A stretch of DNA of 64,000 nt from CAXBGS01 sp963975425 (GTDB lineage Bacteria; Planctomycetota; Planctomycetia; Pirellulales; Pirellulaceae): assembly GCA_963975425.1 (NCBI GenBank), contig CAXBGS010000009.1:186001-250000 (forward strand), read 5' to 3'. The position numbers and the translations under genes were made by a program. The notes beneath the pieces were generated by a model that had not been told where the DNA came from, did no database searches, and worked only from the letters and a program-made list of their open reading frames with translations. Positions 9,314 through 18,508 of this stretch are shown here, piece by piece. Within the stretch, counting starts at the first letter, position 1; each line of letters starts with the position of its first letter.

Positions 9314-12180
9314 TTGGATTCTCCTTGGGTTGCAATCGGGCTGGATGTCATCAGGTAGGCGACCAGATCGCATACCGCGTCTTCGCCAAGCGGGGTGAGT
9401 TGTCCTTCGGGCATCAGCGAAACGCTCGTCGGTTTTCGTTGTGTGACGGTTTCTTTGTCCAAGACAACTTGCCCGTCGGGTGTTTCGACGTTGATGCTGC
9501 GATCGTTCTCTGCGGTGACCACACCCGAGATGACGCGCCCGTCATCGAGCAGAAAGATGCTCATGCGATAATCCGCAGGGACCACCGAACTGGGGTCGAT
9601 CATGTTCGACAACAGGTAATCCAGGTTGTGTCGGTCGCTGCCGGTCAGATTCGGACCCACTTTTTTTCCATCGCCGTACAGTTGATGGCAAGTCGCGCAC
9701 TGTTTCATGAACACCGCTTTTCCGGCAACCGGATCCGCCGACGTGATCCGTTCTGGCGTCAAAACAGATTTCCACTTTTCAAGTTCGCGTTTCTTTTCTT
9801 CTGGTGATTCGCGAACATCACCCCACAATTCCTTTAGCCGACGGGACAATTCTTCGTCACCCAGATTGTTGATCTGGCGTGCTTGATAGGGTGAAATCGC
9901 ATCGGGAGGGATTCTGCCTTTATCGATCGCGTCAAGCAGATCCTTGGCGTGTGACGGCCGAGAAACCAGCGAGTCAATCGCAACGGAACGATTCACAGCG
10001 TATCGGACCCAATGGTTGATCAATCGCACCGAGATACCGGGGCCGTCAAAGTGCGCCAGCCCGCGAACCGCATCGCGTGCAATGACCTTGTCGTTGGTCC
10101 ATTCTTTCAAGTGCGGCAACAGGTCATCGGTCGGATTACGAAGCAGACTTTTGATGGCGGCCCGCCTCGCGTTGGCTTCGGCGTTTTGGTCGACTGCGAT
10201 TGCCAACACTTCGGTTCTCGCGCGACCGTCTCCGAACAGCAGTGAAAGGTTCTGGACGATTTCGCGTTCTTCGTCGCTGCCACTGCGTTGGACCAGATCG
10301 GAAACGGATTGCCAGTTCTTGGGCGATGTCGCGCGGACGCGTCCGCGGAGTGCGTCGTTCATTCCATGCAGGACTTCCTGACGCACGTTTGCACCGGATT
10401 CTTGTGTGGACTGCTGTAGCAATGTTTCGATGTGCTGTGGTTCCTCGTCGATTTGTTCGCAGAGTCGCCGAGCGATAAACCGAGATACGGTGGGGAACTT
10501 CGACGAGAACGCCAAGTCGATGGCTTGCTCTGGATACTGCGACACCACGTCAGCAATGCCGTACCAAACCATGAGCGGTTGTTGGCGGTCATGGGAGTCA
10601 CCGGCGTGCTGGGCCAGGTGTGATGCGAGTTCGATTCGTTCGTCGGCGGGCAAGCGTTGCAGGGCGGCGGCAATTTCCAATCGGACCAGTCCCGAGCTGT
10701 CTTGCGCGGTTTGTTTGATAAGCCGGTCAAAGGTCGCCGGTTCATCGGAATGGTCCTCCGCCAGCCAGCGTACCGCCATGGCACGTTTCGCTTCATCATC
10801 GGACTCAAGCAACGCTTCGATGTCAGATTTTGCGAACGAGGGGGCCGCTCGTCGAGTCAGCCAGTCTGGACGCGCGGGCGTTGCGGTGCCTTTGTCGGGA
10901 CCTTCGTAAACGATGCGATAGATGCGTCCGCTAGTCCGGTGCAGTCCCGTGTTGTCGTGGCATTCACCGGTGTCGGACCAATCGCTGACCCACATTTGCC
11001 CGTCCGGTCCGGTCAGCAGATCGAGACCACGAAAGAAAGGGTCTTTCATCATCATGAAATCCTTGCCGTGATGCGCGACGTAGCCGCAACCTTCACGCTC
11101 GATGATGTCCATGTTGATGCGGCGACCGTGCAGGTTGCAGGTGAACAAGTTGCCGCGGTATTCATCGGGCCACACACCGCCGTTGTAGACCAGGCATCCC
11201 ATGTGCGCATGCCCGCCACCGGCCTCGGACGTGCTGTCGGTCACGCCACCGCGAATGTCACTCCATTTCTCGCCCGTGTCCCAGTGATAGTGGTCGGCGG
11301 TGTGCGAGATGACATCGTAAACCAGTGGGTTTTGATGCGCACCGTGCATTCGCTGGTAATATGCACCCGGGATCGCGTGCCACAAATGTCCGATCACCGT
11401 GTTGGTGTAAAACAATTGACCGTCTGCATTCCAATCCAGCCCCCAAGGGTTGGTGCCGCCGCGGCAAACGACTTCAAACGTTTCACGTTGTGGGTGGTAT
11501 CGCCAGATCGAACAGTTGACAATCTGTCGCTGCTTCAGCGGCGTATTGGGTTTTCCGACCATTGACCGCGCCGTGATTCCGTGCCGGCCGTACAACCAGC
11601 CATCGGGTCCGATCTTTAGACCGTTGACGACGTTGTGCCCGATGCTGTCGGCCTCGAAACCGTCGAGTAACACGACTGGTTCGCTGTCGGGGATATCGTC
11701 GCCGTTTTTATCGGGAATGAACAGCAACTGTGGCGCACACAAGGCATAAACTCCGCCGTTGCCGTGTGCGATACTGGTCAAACGCTGAGCCTTGTCCCAA
11801 AACACTTTGCGTTTATCGGCGCGGCCATCTTGGTCCGTGTCTTCCAAGACCACGATCCGGTCTCGCAGATTCTCGTCCCAGCGCGCCGGTTGCTCGGCGT
11901 AAGTAAAACATTCCGCGACCCACAATCGTGCACGATCGTCAAAACACATCGCGATCGGCTGTTGAACGTCCGGTTCGGCCGCAAACACTTCGCATCGGAA
12001 ACCTGGCGGCAGTTCGGCCGTCGCCGCAGCCTGTTCGGCCGACATCGGCGACGTCGGTTCAGGTTCGGTGTTGTACGGTGTGGGGAAGTCGTCGGCGCGA
12101 CAGACTCGGACGTTCGGGCCAGTCACGTTTGTCAGCAAGGACGCAATCGCCAGCGCCAAAAAGGTTCGTGTTATCATCAT
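9310..12180 (-). CDS. Planctomycete-type membrane-bound dehydrogenase/HEAT/cytochrome c protein
   Basis: A ~956-residue exported protein of the PVC-specific architecture. After a signal peptide there is an NHL-like beta-propeller dehydrogenase region (about 50-450) beginning LPPGFRCEVFAAEP. HEAT-like helical repeats follow (about 480-780). A C-terminal heme-binding domain has CATCH around residue 827, and a later Met (SLMPEG) is a possible axial ligand. Such proteins are presumed to oxidise sugars or other substrates and pass electrons to the respiratory chain, but activities are largely unmeasured. The longest frame starts at 12252; the ATG pair at 12180/12177 is preferred because the signal peptide follows it directly. 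It is coupled by ATGA to the sulfatase, suggesting joint action on a sulfated carbohydrate. Confidence 0.9.
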   Translation of the reverse strand: MMITRTFLALAIASLLTNVTGPNVRVCRADDFPTPYNTEPEPTSPMSAEQAAATAELPPGFRCEVFAAEPDVQQPIAMCFDDRARLWVAECFTYAEQPARWDENLRDRIVVLEDTDQDGRADKRKVFWDKAQRLTSIAHGNGGVYALCAPQLLFIPDKNGDDIPDSEPVVLLDGFEADSIGHNVVNGLKIGPDGWLYGRHGITARSMVGKPNTPLKQRQIVNCSIWRYHPQRETFEVVCRGGTNPWGLDWNADGQLFYTNTVIGHLWHAIPGAYYQRMHGAHQNPLVYDVISHTADHYHWDTGEKWSDIRGGVTDSTSEAGGGHAHMGCLVYNGGVWPDEYRGNLFTCNLHGRRINMDIIEREGCGYVAHHGKDFMMMKDPFFRGLDLLTGPDGQMWVSDWSDTGECHDNTGLHRTSGRIYRIVYEGPDKGTATPARPDWLTRRAAPSFAKSDIEALLESDDEAKRAMAVRWLAEDHSDEPATFDRLIKQTAQDSSGLVRLEIAAALQRLPADERIELASHLAQHAGDSHDRQQPLMVWYGIADVVSQYPEQAIDLAFSSKFPTVSRFIARRLCEQIDEEPQHIETLLQQSTQESGANVRQEVLHGMNDALRGRVRATSPKNWQSVSDLVQRSGSDEEREIVQNLSLLFGDGRARTEVLAIAVDQNAEANARRAAIKSLLRNPTDDLLPHLKEWTNDKVIARDAVRGLAHFDGPGISVRLINHWVRYAVNRSVAIDSLVSRPSHAKDLLDAIDKGRIPPDAISPYQARQINNLGDEELSRRLKELWGDVRESPEEKKRELEKWKSVLTPERITSADPVAGKAVFMKQCATCHQLYGDGKKVGPNLTGSDRHNLDYLLSNMIDPSSVVPADYRMSIFLLDDGRVISGVVTAENDRSINVETPDGQVVLDKETVTQRKPTSVSLMPEGQLTPLGEDAVCDLVAYLMTSSPIATQGESK

Positions 12181-12340
12181 GTTGCGATAGAGATTCTGGG
12201 CGGGGAAATTCAATGAAACGCACTCTCGAAGACGTTTCAGTGGTGGGGGCAAGGTTTGGGCGGGCTCCTATGGTACACGACGGCTCTTGGAGGGACCGCA
12301 GTGTCCACGTATTTTCACCGTCTAGAGCTAAGAAAGCGTC

Positions 12341-12874
12341 ATGAAATCGCTGAAGATGCAACCGACGTTCACGCTGGACGTCCCGCTAAGCACCCGCGAA
12401 TCGGTTGCGCGGATGCGAGAAGCGATTCGGACGGCGGGGCTCGCCGGAAACACCGATGCCGCGGGAACGTGCATTGATTTTAAGATCGATGCTGAGCAAC
12501 AGCGATTTTGGTCGCCGCACTTGTCCGTTCAGTTCAGCGACACTGATGACGGGTCGCAGTTGTTCGCCAGGTACTCGCCGCGCCCTGAAATCTGGACAAT
12601 GGTGATGGCAATTTATGCGGTCGTCACCATCACGATGCTCGCCGCACTCATCTATGGCTATGTTCAGTGGTTCTTGGGCCAAAGTCCTTGGGCGTTCGCG
12701 ATGGTGCCGTTCGGGATGCTATTGATTGGCAGTTTGCATGCGGCAAGTCTTGTCGGTCAAAGTCTAAGTGCCGATCAAATGGAACTATTGCGGGATCGAC
12801 TTGATCAAGTGATCCGTATCGCACTGGAATCCGATCAAATAAGAACACAATCCGAACAGTCGGCCAGTGAATGA
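12341..12874 (+). CDS. Conserved-looking two-TM membrane protein of unknown function
   Basis: A 177-residue protein that I do not recognise as a named family. Residues 1-85 are soluble and mixed alpha/beta. Two hydrophobic helices at about 88-109 and 118-136 carry a short loop, and the last 40 residues are polar and helical. It lies 160 bp from the divergent dehydrogenase gene and about 290 bp before the cbb3 oxidase genes on the same strand, so a role linked to that cluster is possible but not shown. A real gene is supported by position, codon usage and the coherent membrane topology. Confidence 0.65.
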   Translation: MKSLKMQPTFTLDVPLSTRESVARMREAIRTAGLAGNTDAAGTCIDFKIDAEQQRFWSPHLSVQFSDTDDGSQLFARYSPRPEIWTMVMAIYAVVTITMLAALIYGYVQWFLGQSPWAFAMVPFGMLLIGSLHAASLVGQSLSADQMELLRDRLDQVIRIALESDQIRTQSEQSASE

Positions 12875-13153
12875 GTCAGACGCAACAAGCGATCAAGATA
12901 TCGATGTGCGTATTCGCTCGCAGGTGTGTCGTTTTGCCGCGCCCGACGTGTGGCCGAGCGTTTTTCCGTTATTATTTCCGGCGGCCGCGACATTCTGTCA
13001 TTGGACTCCAGCATCACCAACTGAGGCCTTTGATTGCGACTATGTGCCCAATTGAATTCGATTGGCCAACTTTGGCACCATAGTTGAATAGATGGTGGCG
13101 ACCGAGATGCGATTTCGCCGTGAAATCGCTTTCCCTCAACATTTGCAACAGTA

Positions 13154-13167
13154 TTGAAACTGATCAA
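13154..13167 (+). promoter_or_regulatory. FNR/CRP-family-like box overlapping the ccoNO start
   Basis: TTGAA-ACTG-ATCAA matches nine of ten defined positions of the FNR/anaerobox consensus TTGAT-N4-ATCAA. cbb3 oxidase operons are classic FNR targets. The box ends on the first base of the annotated ATG, which is odd for an activator site. Either it is a chance match or the true ccoNO start is one of the in-frame ATGs further downstream. Confidence 0.3.
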
Positions 13168-15614
13168 TGAGCAGTGTCACAGCGACGGACATGGATGCCC
13201 CGGGTATGGATCCCAATGATATGGATGCCAAGTCAAAGGCACAGGTCGAGATCGAGTCGTTCAGTTACGACGACGATATTGTCCGTAAGTTTGTGACCGC
13301 AACAATCGTTTGGGGGTTGGTCGCAACATTGGTCGGGCTGATCGTTGCGATTCTGTTGGTGGTCCCGACGATCACCGGTGGCTTGCCTTGGTTTTCGTTC
13401 GGTCGGCTTCGACCGCTGCATACCAACGCCGCGATTTTTGCGTTTGCAGGAAACGGAATCTTCGCAGCGATCTATTACAGCACCCAGCGGTTATGCAAAG
13501 CGAGGATGTGGAGCGATTCGCTCAGTCGTTTGCACTTCTGGGGCTGGCAATTGATCATCGTGGCCGCCGCCATTACGCTTCCGCTGGGGATCACCCAGTC
13601 ACGTGAGTATGCCGAACTGGAATGGCCGATCGACATCGCGATCGCGATTGTCTGGTTGGTGATCTTTGGCGGTAACTTCTTGATGACGTTGATTCATCGA
13701 CGCGAGCGGCATATGTACGTCGCGCTGTGGTTCTACATCGCAACGATCGTCACCGTCGCACTGCTTCATGTGTTCAACAACTTGGTCGTACCGGCTGGTT
13801 GGTTTAAAGGGTACAGCGTTTATGCCGGTGTCCAAGACGCGTTTATGCAGTGGTGGTATGGGCACAACGCGGTGGCGTTCTTTTTGACCACTCCGTTTCT
13901 TGGCTTGATGTATTACTTCTTGCCCAAAGCGGCCGAGCGACCCGTGTTTAGTTACAAGCTAAGCATCATTCACTTTTGGTCATTGGTATTTATCTACATT
14001 TGGGCTGGCCCGCACCATTTGCATTACACCGCGCTGCCGGAATGGGCCTGCACGCTGGGAATGTTGTTCAGTTTGATGCTCTGGATGCCCAGTTGGGGCG
14101 GCATGATCAACGGACTGTTAACGCTGAGAGGTGCTTGGCACAAAGTCGCGGCCGACCCGGTTCTAAAGTTCTATGTCGTCGGCGTGACCTTCTACGGCAT
14201 GTCAACTTTCGAAGGCCCGATGTTGTCGATCAAGTCGATCAACGCGTTGACGCACTACACCGACTGGACGATCGCACACGTGCACTCCGGCGCTCTCGGA
14301 TGGAACGGTTTCATGGTCTTCGGAATGTTGTATTGGCTATTGCCGCGACTGTTCCAAACCAAGATTTGGAGCCCAAAGATGGTCAGTCTGCATTTTTGGA
14401 CCGGAACGATCGGCATCTTGCTGTACATCATCCCGATCTATGCTGCTGGATTGATGCAGGGCCTGATGTGGCGATCGATCGACGAAACCGGACACCTGGC
14501 TTATCCCGAGTTCATCGAAACGATCCAACAAGTCCGACCGTTGTGGGCGCTGCGAGTTGTCGGCGGTTTGCTGTACGTCGGCGGTGTCGTGATGCTGGCG
14601 ATCAACGCCGTCATGACGTGGATGGCACGACCATCAACCTACGATGTTCCTGTGCACACCGCCGCGCGGCTATCGCGTCACGACGATACGATCGCCGAAG
14701 CTCCGTTGACTAGCGACTACGACAAAGACGTGCCGATGTTGGACTTCGGTCGCAAGTTGGACATCTTTGCCAAGATGGGTTGGCACCGACGGTGGGAGCG
14801 ATTGCCGGTCAAATTTACGATCCTGACGACCGCCGCCGTGGTCATCGCGACGCTGTTCGAGGTGATTCCGACGTTCCTGATTCGAACCAACGTTCCCACG
14901 ATCGCGACGGTCCAACCCTACACGCCATTAGAACTTGCCGGGCGACATATTTACGTCTCCGAGGGTTGTTACAACTGTCACTCGCAGATGATCCGCCCCA
15001 TGGTTGCCGAAACCAAACGGTACGGCGAATACAGCAAGCCGGGCGAATTTATCTATGACCGTCCGTTTCAGTGGGGCAGTCGTCGGATCGGGCCCGATTT
15101 GGCTCGCGAGGGAGGTCGACAAAGCAGCAAGTGGCATTGGGATCACTTTGCTAATCCGTCCTTTATTAGCGAAGGCTCGGTGATGCCCAGTTACGAGCAC
15201 TTGCTGGAAAATGATCTGAAGTTCGACGCCATTCAGCCTCACGTTCAAGCTGCCGCTTACTTGGGCGCGCCATACACCGAAGACGAAATCGCGAATTGTG
15301 AAGCCATCGCGCGGCGTCAAGCCGAAGTGATTGCCGCCGAAATCGTTGCACAAGGTGGTCCCGCCGCCATGCACGAAAAGCAGGCCATGGCATTGATTGC
15401 TTACTTGCAGCGGATGGGCACTGACATCTTCAAGACGCCGGCGCCCAAGGGCGGTGACGTGCCGGCCGAGGCTGTACCCGCCGAAGGAGCGACGCCAGAA
15501 GAAGCGACGACCGAGGAAAATCCGGTCGACGACGTTGCTGTCGAGGGCGAAATTTCGCCCGCACAGTCTGTACAAGCCGTGATCGCTTTGGATCGAACAG
15601 GAGCAAGTTCATGA
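13167..15614 (+). CDS. ccoNO: cbb3-type cytochrome c oxidase, fused subunits I and II (CcoN-CcoO)
   Basis: An 815-residue fusion of the catalytic heme-copper subunit and the mono-heme c subunit of the high-affinity, proton-pumping cbb3 oxidase. The CcoN part (about 1-500) has about twelve TM helices with the expected His sites: LHTNAA for low-spin heme, GHNAVAFF, PHHLHY for CuB, and AHVHSG for the hemes. The CcoO part (about 555-740) begins after another TM helix and has the heme c motif CYNCH at 601-605, followed by RPM and the FQWGSRRIGPDL segment of CcoO. The last ~60 residues are an acidic, Ala/Pro/Glu-rich tail not usual for CcoO. Separate ccoN and ccoO genes are normal elsewhere; the fusion occurs in some Planctomycetes and Bacteroidetes. 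It is coupled by ATGA to ccoQ. Confidence 0.96.
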   Translation: MSSVTATDMDAPGMDPNDMDAKSKAQVEIESFSYDDDIVRKFVTATIVWGLVATLVGLIVAILLVVPTITGGLPWFSFGRLRPLHTNAAIFAFAGNGIFAAIYYSTQRLCKARMWSDSLSRLHFWGWQLIIVAAAITLPLGITQSREYAELEWPIDIAIAIVWLVIFGGNFLMTLIHRRERHMYVALWFYIATIVTVALLHVFNNLVVPAGWFKGYSVYAGVQDAFMQWWYGHNAVAFFLTTPFLGLMYYFLPKAAERPVFSYKLSIIHFWSLVFIYIWAGPHHLHYTALPEWACTLGMLFSLMLWMPSWGGMINGLLTLRGAWHKVAADPVLKFYVVGVTFYGMSTFEGPMLSIKSINALTHYTDWTIAHVHSGALGWNGFMVFGMLYWLLPRLFQTKIWSPKMVSLHFWTGTIGILLYIIPIYAAGLMQGLMWRSIDETGHLAYPEFIETIQQVRPLWALRVVGGLLYVGGVVMLAINAVMTWMARPSTYDVPVHTAARLSRHDDTIAEAPLTSDYDKDVPMLDFGRKLDIFAKMGWHRRWERLPVKFTILTTAAVVIATLFEVIPTFLIRTNVPTIATVQPYTPLELAGRHIYVSEGCYNCHSQMIRPMVAETKRYGEYSKPGEFIYDRPFQWGSRRIGPDLAREGGRQSSKWHWDHFANPSFISEGSVMPSYEHLLENDLKFDAIQPHVQAAAYLGAPYTEDEIANCEAIARRQAEVIAAEIVAQGGPAAMHEKQAMALIAYLQRMGTDIFKTPAPKGGDVPAEAVPAEGATPEEATTEENPVDDVAVEGEISPAQSVQAVIALDRTGASS

Positions 15615-15790
15615 TCAAAGACATTATCTGTTCGCTGGACTATTCGTTTTTCGCCGAAGCCGCATTGGCACTGTTCGTCGGAACTTTCTTCATCATCTTT
15701 TACGGAACGGCACGTTTGAGCCGTGAAGCAGCGGATCGCTTCGCGTCCATCCCGCTTCGCGACAGCATCGAGGACCCACGCCATGAGTGA
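15611..15790 (+). CDS. ccoQ: CcoQ-like small cbb3 oxidase subunit
   Basis: A 59-residue single-TM protein with one hydrophobic helix (about 14-32, containing ALFVGTFFIIFYGTA) and a short charged cytoplasmic tail, as expected of CcoQ, which stabilises the oxidase. Its ATG overlaps the ccoNO stop as ATGA, and its TGA overlaps the start of ccoP within ATGAGTGA. Sequence conservation of CcoQ is weak, so the assignment rests on size, topology and position. Confidence 0.82.
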   Translation: MIKDIICSLDYSFFAEAALALFVGTFFIIFYGTARLSREAADRFASIPLRDSIEDPRHE

Positions 15791-16424
15791 AGCACCCAAG
15801 ACCGATCACGCTTATGACGGGATCGAAGAGTTTGATAACCCGCTGCCTGGTTGGTGGAAGTGGTTGTTTATCGGATCCATCGCGTTCTCGCCCATCTATT
15901 GGATGTTCTATCACGGCGGTGCCGAGGGGCGATCGATCCAAGACGGGTACGATGTCGCGTTGGCGGAAAATACGCGATTGCAATTCGCAGAAATGGGCGA
16001 ACTCGTTGCCGACCGTGACACCATCCTTCGATGCACGACCAAAGACAACTTGCTGAAAGTTGGCAAGGTTGTCTTTAAGACCAACTGTATTTCCTGTCAC
16101 GGCCGTGACGGTGAAGGGAAAGTCGGTGTCAACCTGACCGACAACCACTACAAAAATGTCCGAAACATCGAAGACATTGCAGCGGTGATCGCCAACGGCG
16201 CTGCGGGAAACGCGATGCCGGCTTGGGCAAACCGGTTGCATCCCAACGAGGTCGTGCTGGTTTCGGCATACGTGGCCTCGATTCGCGGCACCTTCGTCGA
16301 AGGTGGTAAATCGGAAGAAGGCAAAGAGATCGCGCCGTGGCCTGAGCCGCCACCCGAAGAAGAAGCTGAAGAAGAATCGGAAGACGATTCCGAAAAAGAG
16401 ACCGAGAAGGAACCGGCCCAATAG
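15783..16424 (+). CDS. ccoP: cbb3 oxidase subunit III (CcoP), mono-heme form
   Basis: A 213-residue membrane-anchored cytochrome c that feeds electrons to the oxidase. The N-terminal CcoP_N-like part reads YDGIEEFDNPLPGWWKWLF and continues into a single TM helix (about 23-43). A single heme site follows, CISCH at 102-106, with Met in AMPAW as likely axial ligand. The C-terminal ~35 residues are a Glu-rich tail. Canonical CcoP has two c-type hemes in about 300 residues; here the second heme domain is missing. The ATG at 15783 is chosen over the longer frame from 15723 because it begins the conserved CcoP N-terminus and overlaps ccoQ. Confidence 0.93.
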   Translation: MSEAPKTDHAYDGIEEFDNPLPGWWKWLFIGSIAFSPIYWMFYHGGAEGRSIQDGYDVALAENTRLQFAEMGELVADRDTILRCTTKDNLLKVGKVVFKTNCISCHGRDGEGKVGVNLTDNHYKNVRNIEDIAAVIANGAAGNAMPAWANRLHPNEVVLVSAYVASIRGTFVEGGKSEEGKEIAPWPEPPPEEEAEEESEDDSEKETEKEPAQ

Positions 16425-16454
16425 CCGAGTTTCCATCACTACGGGCACCACGTC

Positions 16455-17936
16455 ATGTCAACCTTTTCTATCAACATCGGTGATCATTCACTGCCAAACT
16501 TAGGTGGTTGCGGTGGCCAATGCGGTGCCTCATGCATGATGAGCAACGGGGCTAATGAATCGCTGCTAAATGCACCGGAACACGTGCTGAGCACTTTGGA
16601 ACGAGACGGCAGTCGCCGTTGGATTAGGCCTCGGCTTTCCAAGGGCAATCTGTGGAAGTGGCGACGAGTCGTCGCATATCTACTGATGGCTGTGTTTGTC
16701 GCGATCCCACACGTGCGCATCGGCGGCAAGCCGATGATTTTGATCGATATCGCCGAGCGAGAGTTTACCTTCTTTGGACGTACGTTTCTGCCCACCGACA
16801 CGATGCTGCTAGCACTCTTGATGCTAAGCGTTTTCATCACGATCGTGTTAGTCACGGCAATCACGGGCCGCGCTTGGTGTGGCTGGGCATGCCCGCAAAC
16901 GGTTTATATGGAGTTCCTGTTTCGTCCCATCGACCGACTGTTTGAGAAAACGGTTGGCAAAGGCGGCAAACCCAAGGCCCAGCTTACCGGTTGGCGTCAA
17001 GCTGCTCGCATTGCGGTCTATGTGTTGCTGAGCATGTTCCTGGCACACACGTTTTTGGCGTACTTCGTCGGCACCGAACGGTTATCACAGTGGATTCGCA
17101 GTTCACCGATCCAGCATCCCACGGCTTTCATGGTCATGGCCGCTACGACGGGATTGATGCTCTTTGATTTTTTGTTCTTCCGTGAACAGCTTTGTCTGAT
17201 CGCGTGTCCATACGGCCGATTTCAATCGGTCATGCTGGATGAACAATCGATGATTGTTGCATACGACCCGGTCCGAGGCGAACCGCGAAAAAAAGGAAAA
17301 CACCGCGAGGGCGACAATGCCGGTGATTGTGTTGACTGCAACCAATGTGTCGTTGTTTGTCCCACAGGTATCGACATTCGCGACGGGTTGCAAATGGAAT
17401 GTATCAATTGCACCCAGTGCATCGATGCATGCAACGAAGTCATGGAACGTGTTGGTTCACCTCGTGGGTTGATCCGATTCAGTTCTCAAGACGCGATCGC
17501 CAGAAAGCCCATGAAAATGTTACGGGCCAGAACGGTGGTGTATCCGTTGATTCTAGTCGGGGTCCTCAGCGGGTTCGTCTATGCCGTGTCGACCAAGACA
17601 ACCTTCGACGCCCGCATCGTTCGTGGCAAAGGCGCGCCATTCTCTTTCGCGCCGGATCGCAGTGTCACCAATAACTTCAAAATGCGATTGGTCAATCGGA
17701 CCGATCAGCCGCACACTTACTCCTTCGAAGTCGTCTCACCCGAGGGTGTGACATCGGAAGTGATCGACGAGGATGCGCTAACGCTCGGCCCCGGCGTTTC
17801 GACGTTTGTGCCCCTAAGCATCGGTTTTGCCGGTCGCGTCACATCGGGTGACGGAAACGAAATGGTGAAAATGTTAATTCGTGACGACGACGGCAACGAA
17901 AACTCGGTGACGTTTCGCATACTAGGACCAAAATGA
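16455..17936 (+). CDS. ccoG: cbb3 oxidase assembly ferredoxin-like protein (CcoG/FixG/RdxA)
   Basis: A 493-residue inner-membrane protein with two 4Fe-4S cluster motifs, needed for cbb3 oxidase maturation, probably by reducing Cu(II) for delivery. About five TM helices occur, with CGWACPQ in a membrane-proximal position. The ferredoxin segment runs CVDCNQCVVVCPTGID and then CINCTQCIDAC (about 290-330). A C-terminal periplasmic Ig-like domain follows the last helix. The extreme N-terminus has an unusual run of five Cys (GGCGGQCGASC plus neighbours), not typical of the family. It lies 30 bp after ccoP and overlaps ccoH. Confidence 0.95.
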   Translation: MSTFSINIGDHSLPNLGGCGGQCGASCMMSNGANESLLNAPEHVLSTLERDGSRRWIRPRLSKGNLWKWRRVVAYLLMAVFVAIPHVRIGGKPMILIDIAEREFTFFGRTFLPTDTMLLALLMLSVFITIVLVTAITGRAWCGWACPQTVYMEFLFRPIDRLFEKTVGKGGKPKAQLTGWRQAARIAVYVLLSMFLAHTFLAYFVGTERLSQWIRSSPIQHPTAFMVMAATTGLMLFDFLFFREQLCLIACPYGRFQSVMLDEQSMIVAYDPVRGEPRKKGKHREGDNAGDCVDCNQCVVVCPTGIDIRDGLQMECINCTQCIDACNEVMERVGSPRGLIRFSSQDAIARKPMKMLRARTVVYPLILVGVLSGFVYAVSTKTTFDARIVRGKGAPFSFAPDRSVTNNFKMRLVNRTDQPHTYSFEVVSPEGVTSEVIDEDALTLGPGVSTFVPLSIGFAGRVTSGDGNEMVKMLIRDDDGNENSVTFRILGPK

Positions 17937-18433
17937 TGACCGAAGAACAGCTTGCCGAACGGACAGCGAAACGATTTTGGGTTTCCTTTGTTGTCGTGTT
18001 GCTGGGATTGCAGATCGCAATGGGCGGTGTGGCAATCAAGCTAGCCACCGGCGATTCTTCCGCGGCCGTGATTCCTGATTATCACACCGCGGCTTTGAAT
18101 TGGGACGCGACGCATAAACGGCGCACGGCACTTGCCAGACTGGGATGGGATTTGACTGTCACGCCATCGAAAGTCGTCGACGGCAACGGACTGCGTGTCA
18201 TCCGCGTCGAAGTTTCTGACAAGACGGGCAATGGAATTGACGACTTGCAAGTTTCTTTTCAAGCCTATCACCATGCGCGAGGTCAAAACGTCGAAACGTT
18301 TCAAATGGAATCGTTGCCTGATGGCGTTTATCAGGCGATGGCACCCATGCAGCGTAGCGGACTGTGGCAATTGGAATTTTCCTTTCAGCAAGACGGTGAA
18401 ACTGTCAGCGTGATGCGCACGATCGAACTTTAG
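17933..18433 (+). CDS. ccoH: FixH/CcoH-like cbb3 oxidase assembly protein
   Basis: A 166-residue protein with one N-terminal TM helix (about 15-35) and a periplasmic beta-sandwich domain (about 50-166) containing the FixH-like DYHTAALNWD segment. FixH supports assembly or copper loading of the cbb3 oxidase. Its ATG overlaps the ccoG TGA. Start choice between the two adjacent ATGs is uncertain and of little effect. Confidence 0.85.
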   Translation: MMTEEQLAERTAKRFWVSFVVVLLGLQIAMGGVAIKLATGDSSAAVIPDYHTAALNWDATHKRRTALARLGWDLTVTPSKVVDGNGLRVIRVEVSDKTGNGIDDLQVSFQAYHHARGQNVETFQMESLPDGVYQAMAPMQRSGLWQLEFSFQQDGETVSVMRTIEL

Positions 18434-18508
18434 CTCTGACGTCGGCGACCTTGACCCGTCAGCCGGTACGTCGAATTTGACCCGATTCCATTGACGCCTT
18501 TTTCCAGC

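Noticed and set aside
10657..11565. 302-codon plus-strand frame opposite the dehydrogenase/cytochrome gene
   Set aside because: Antisense shadow of a conserved coding region; composition and lack of domains do not support a gene.
12790..12815. CTTGATCAAG palindrome
   Set aside because: It lies inside the coding sequence of the two-TM protein, and a 10-bp palindrome around GATC is expected by chance.
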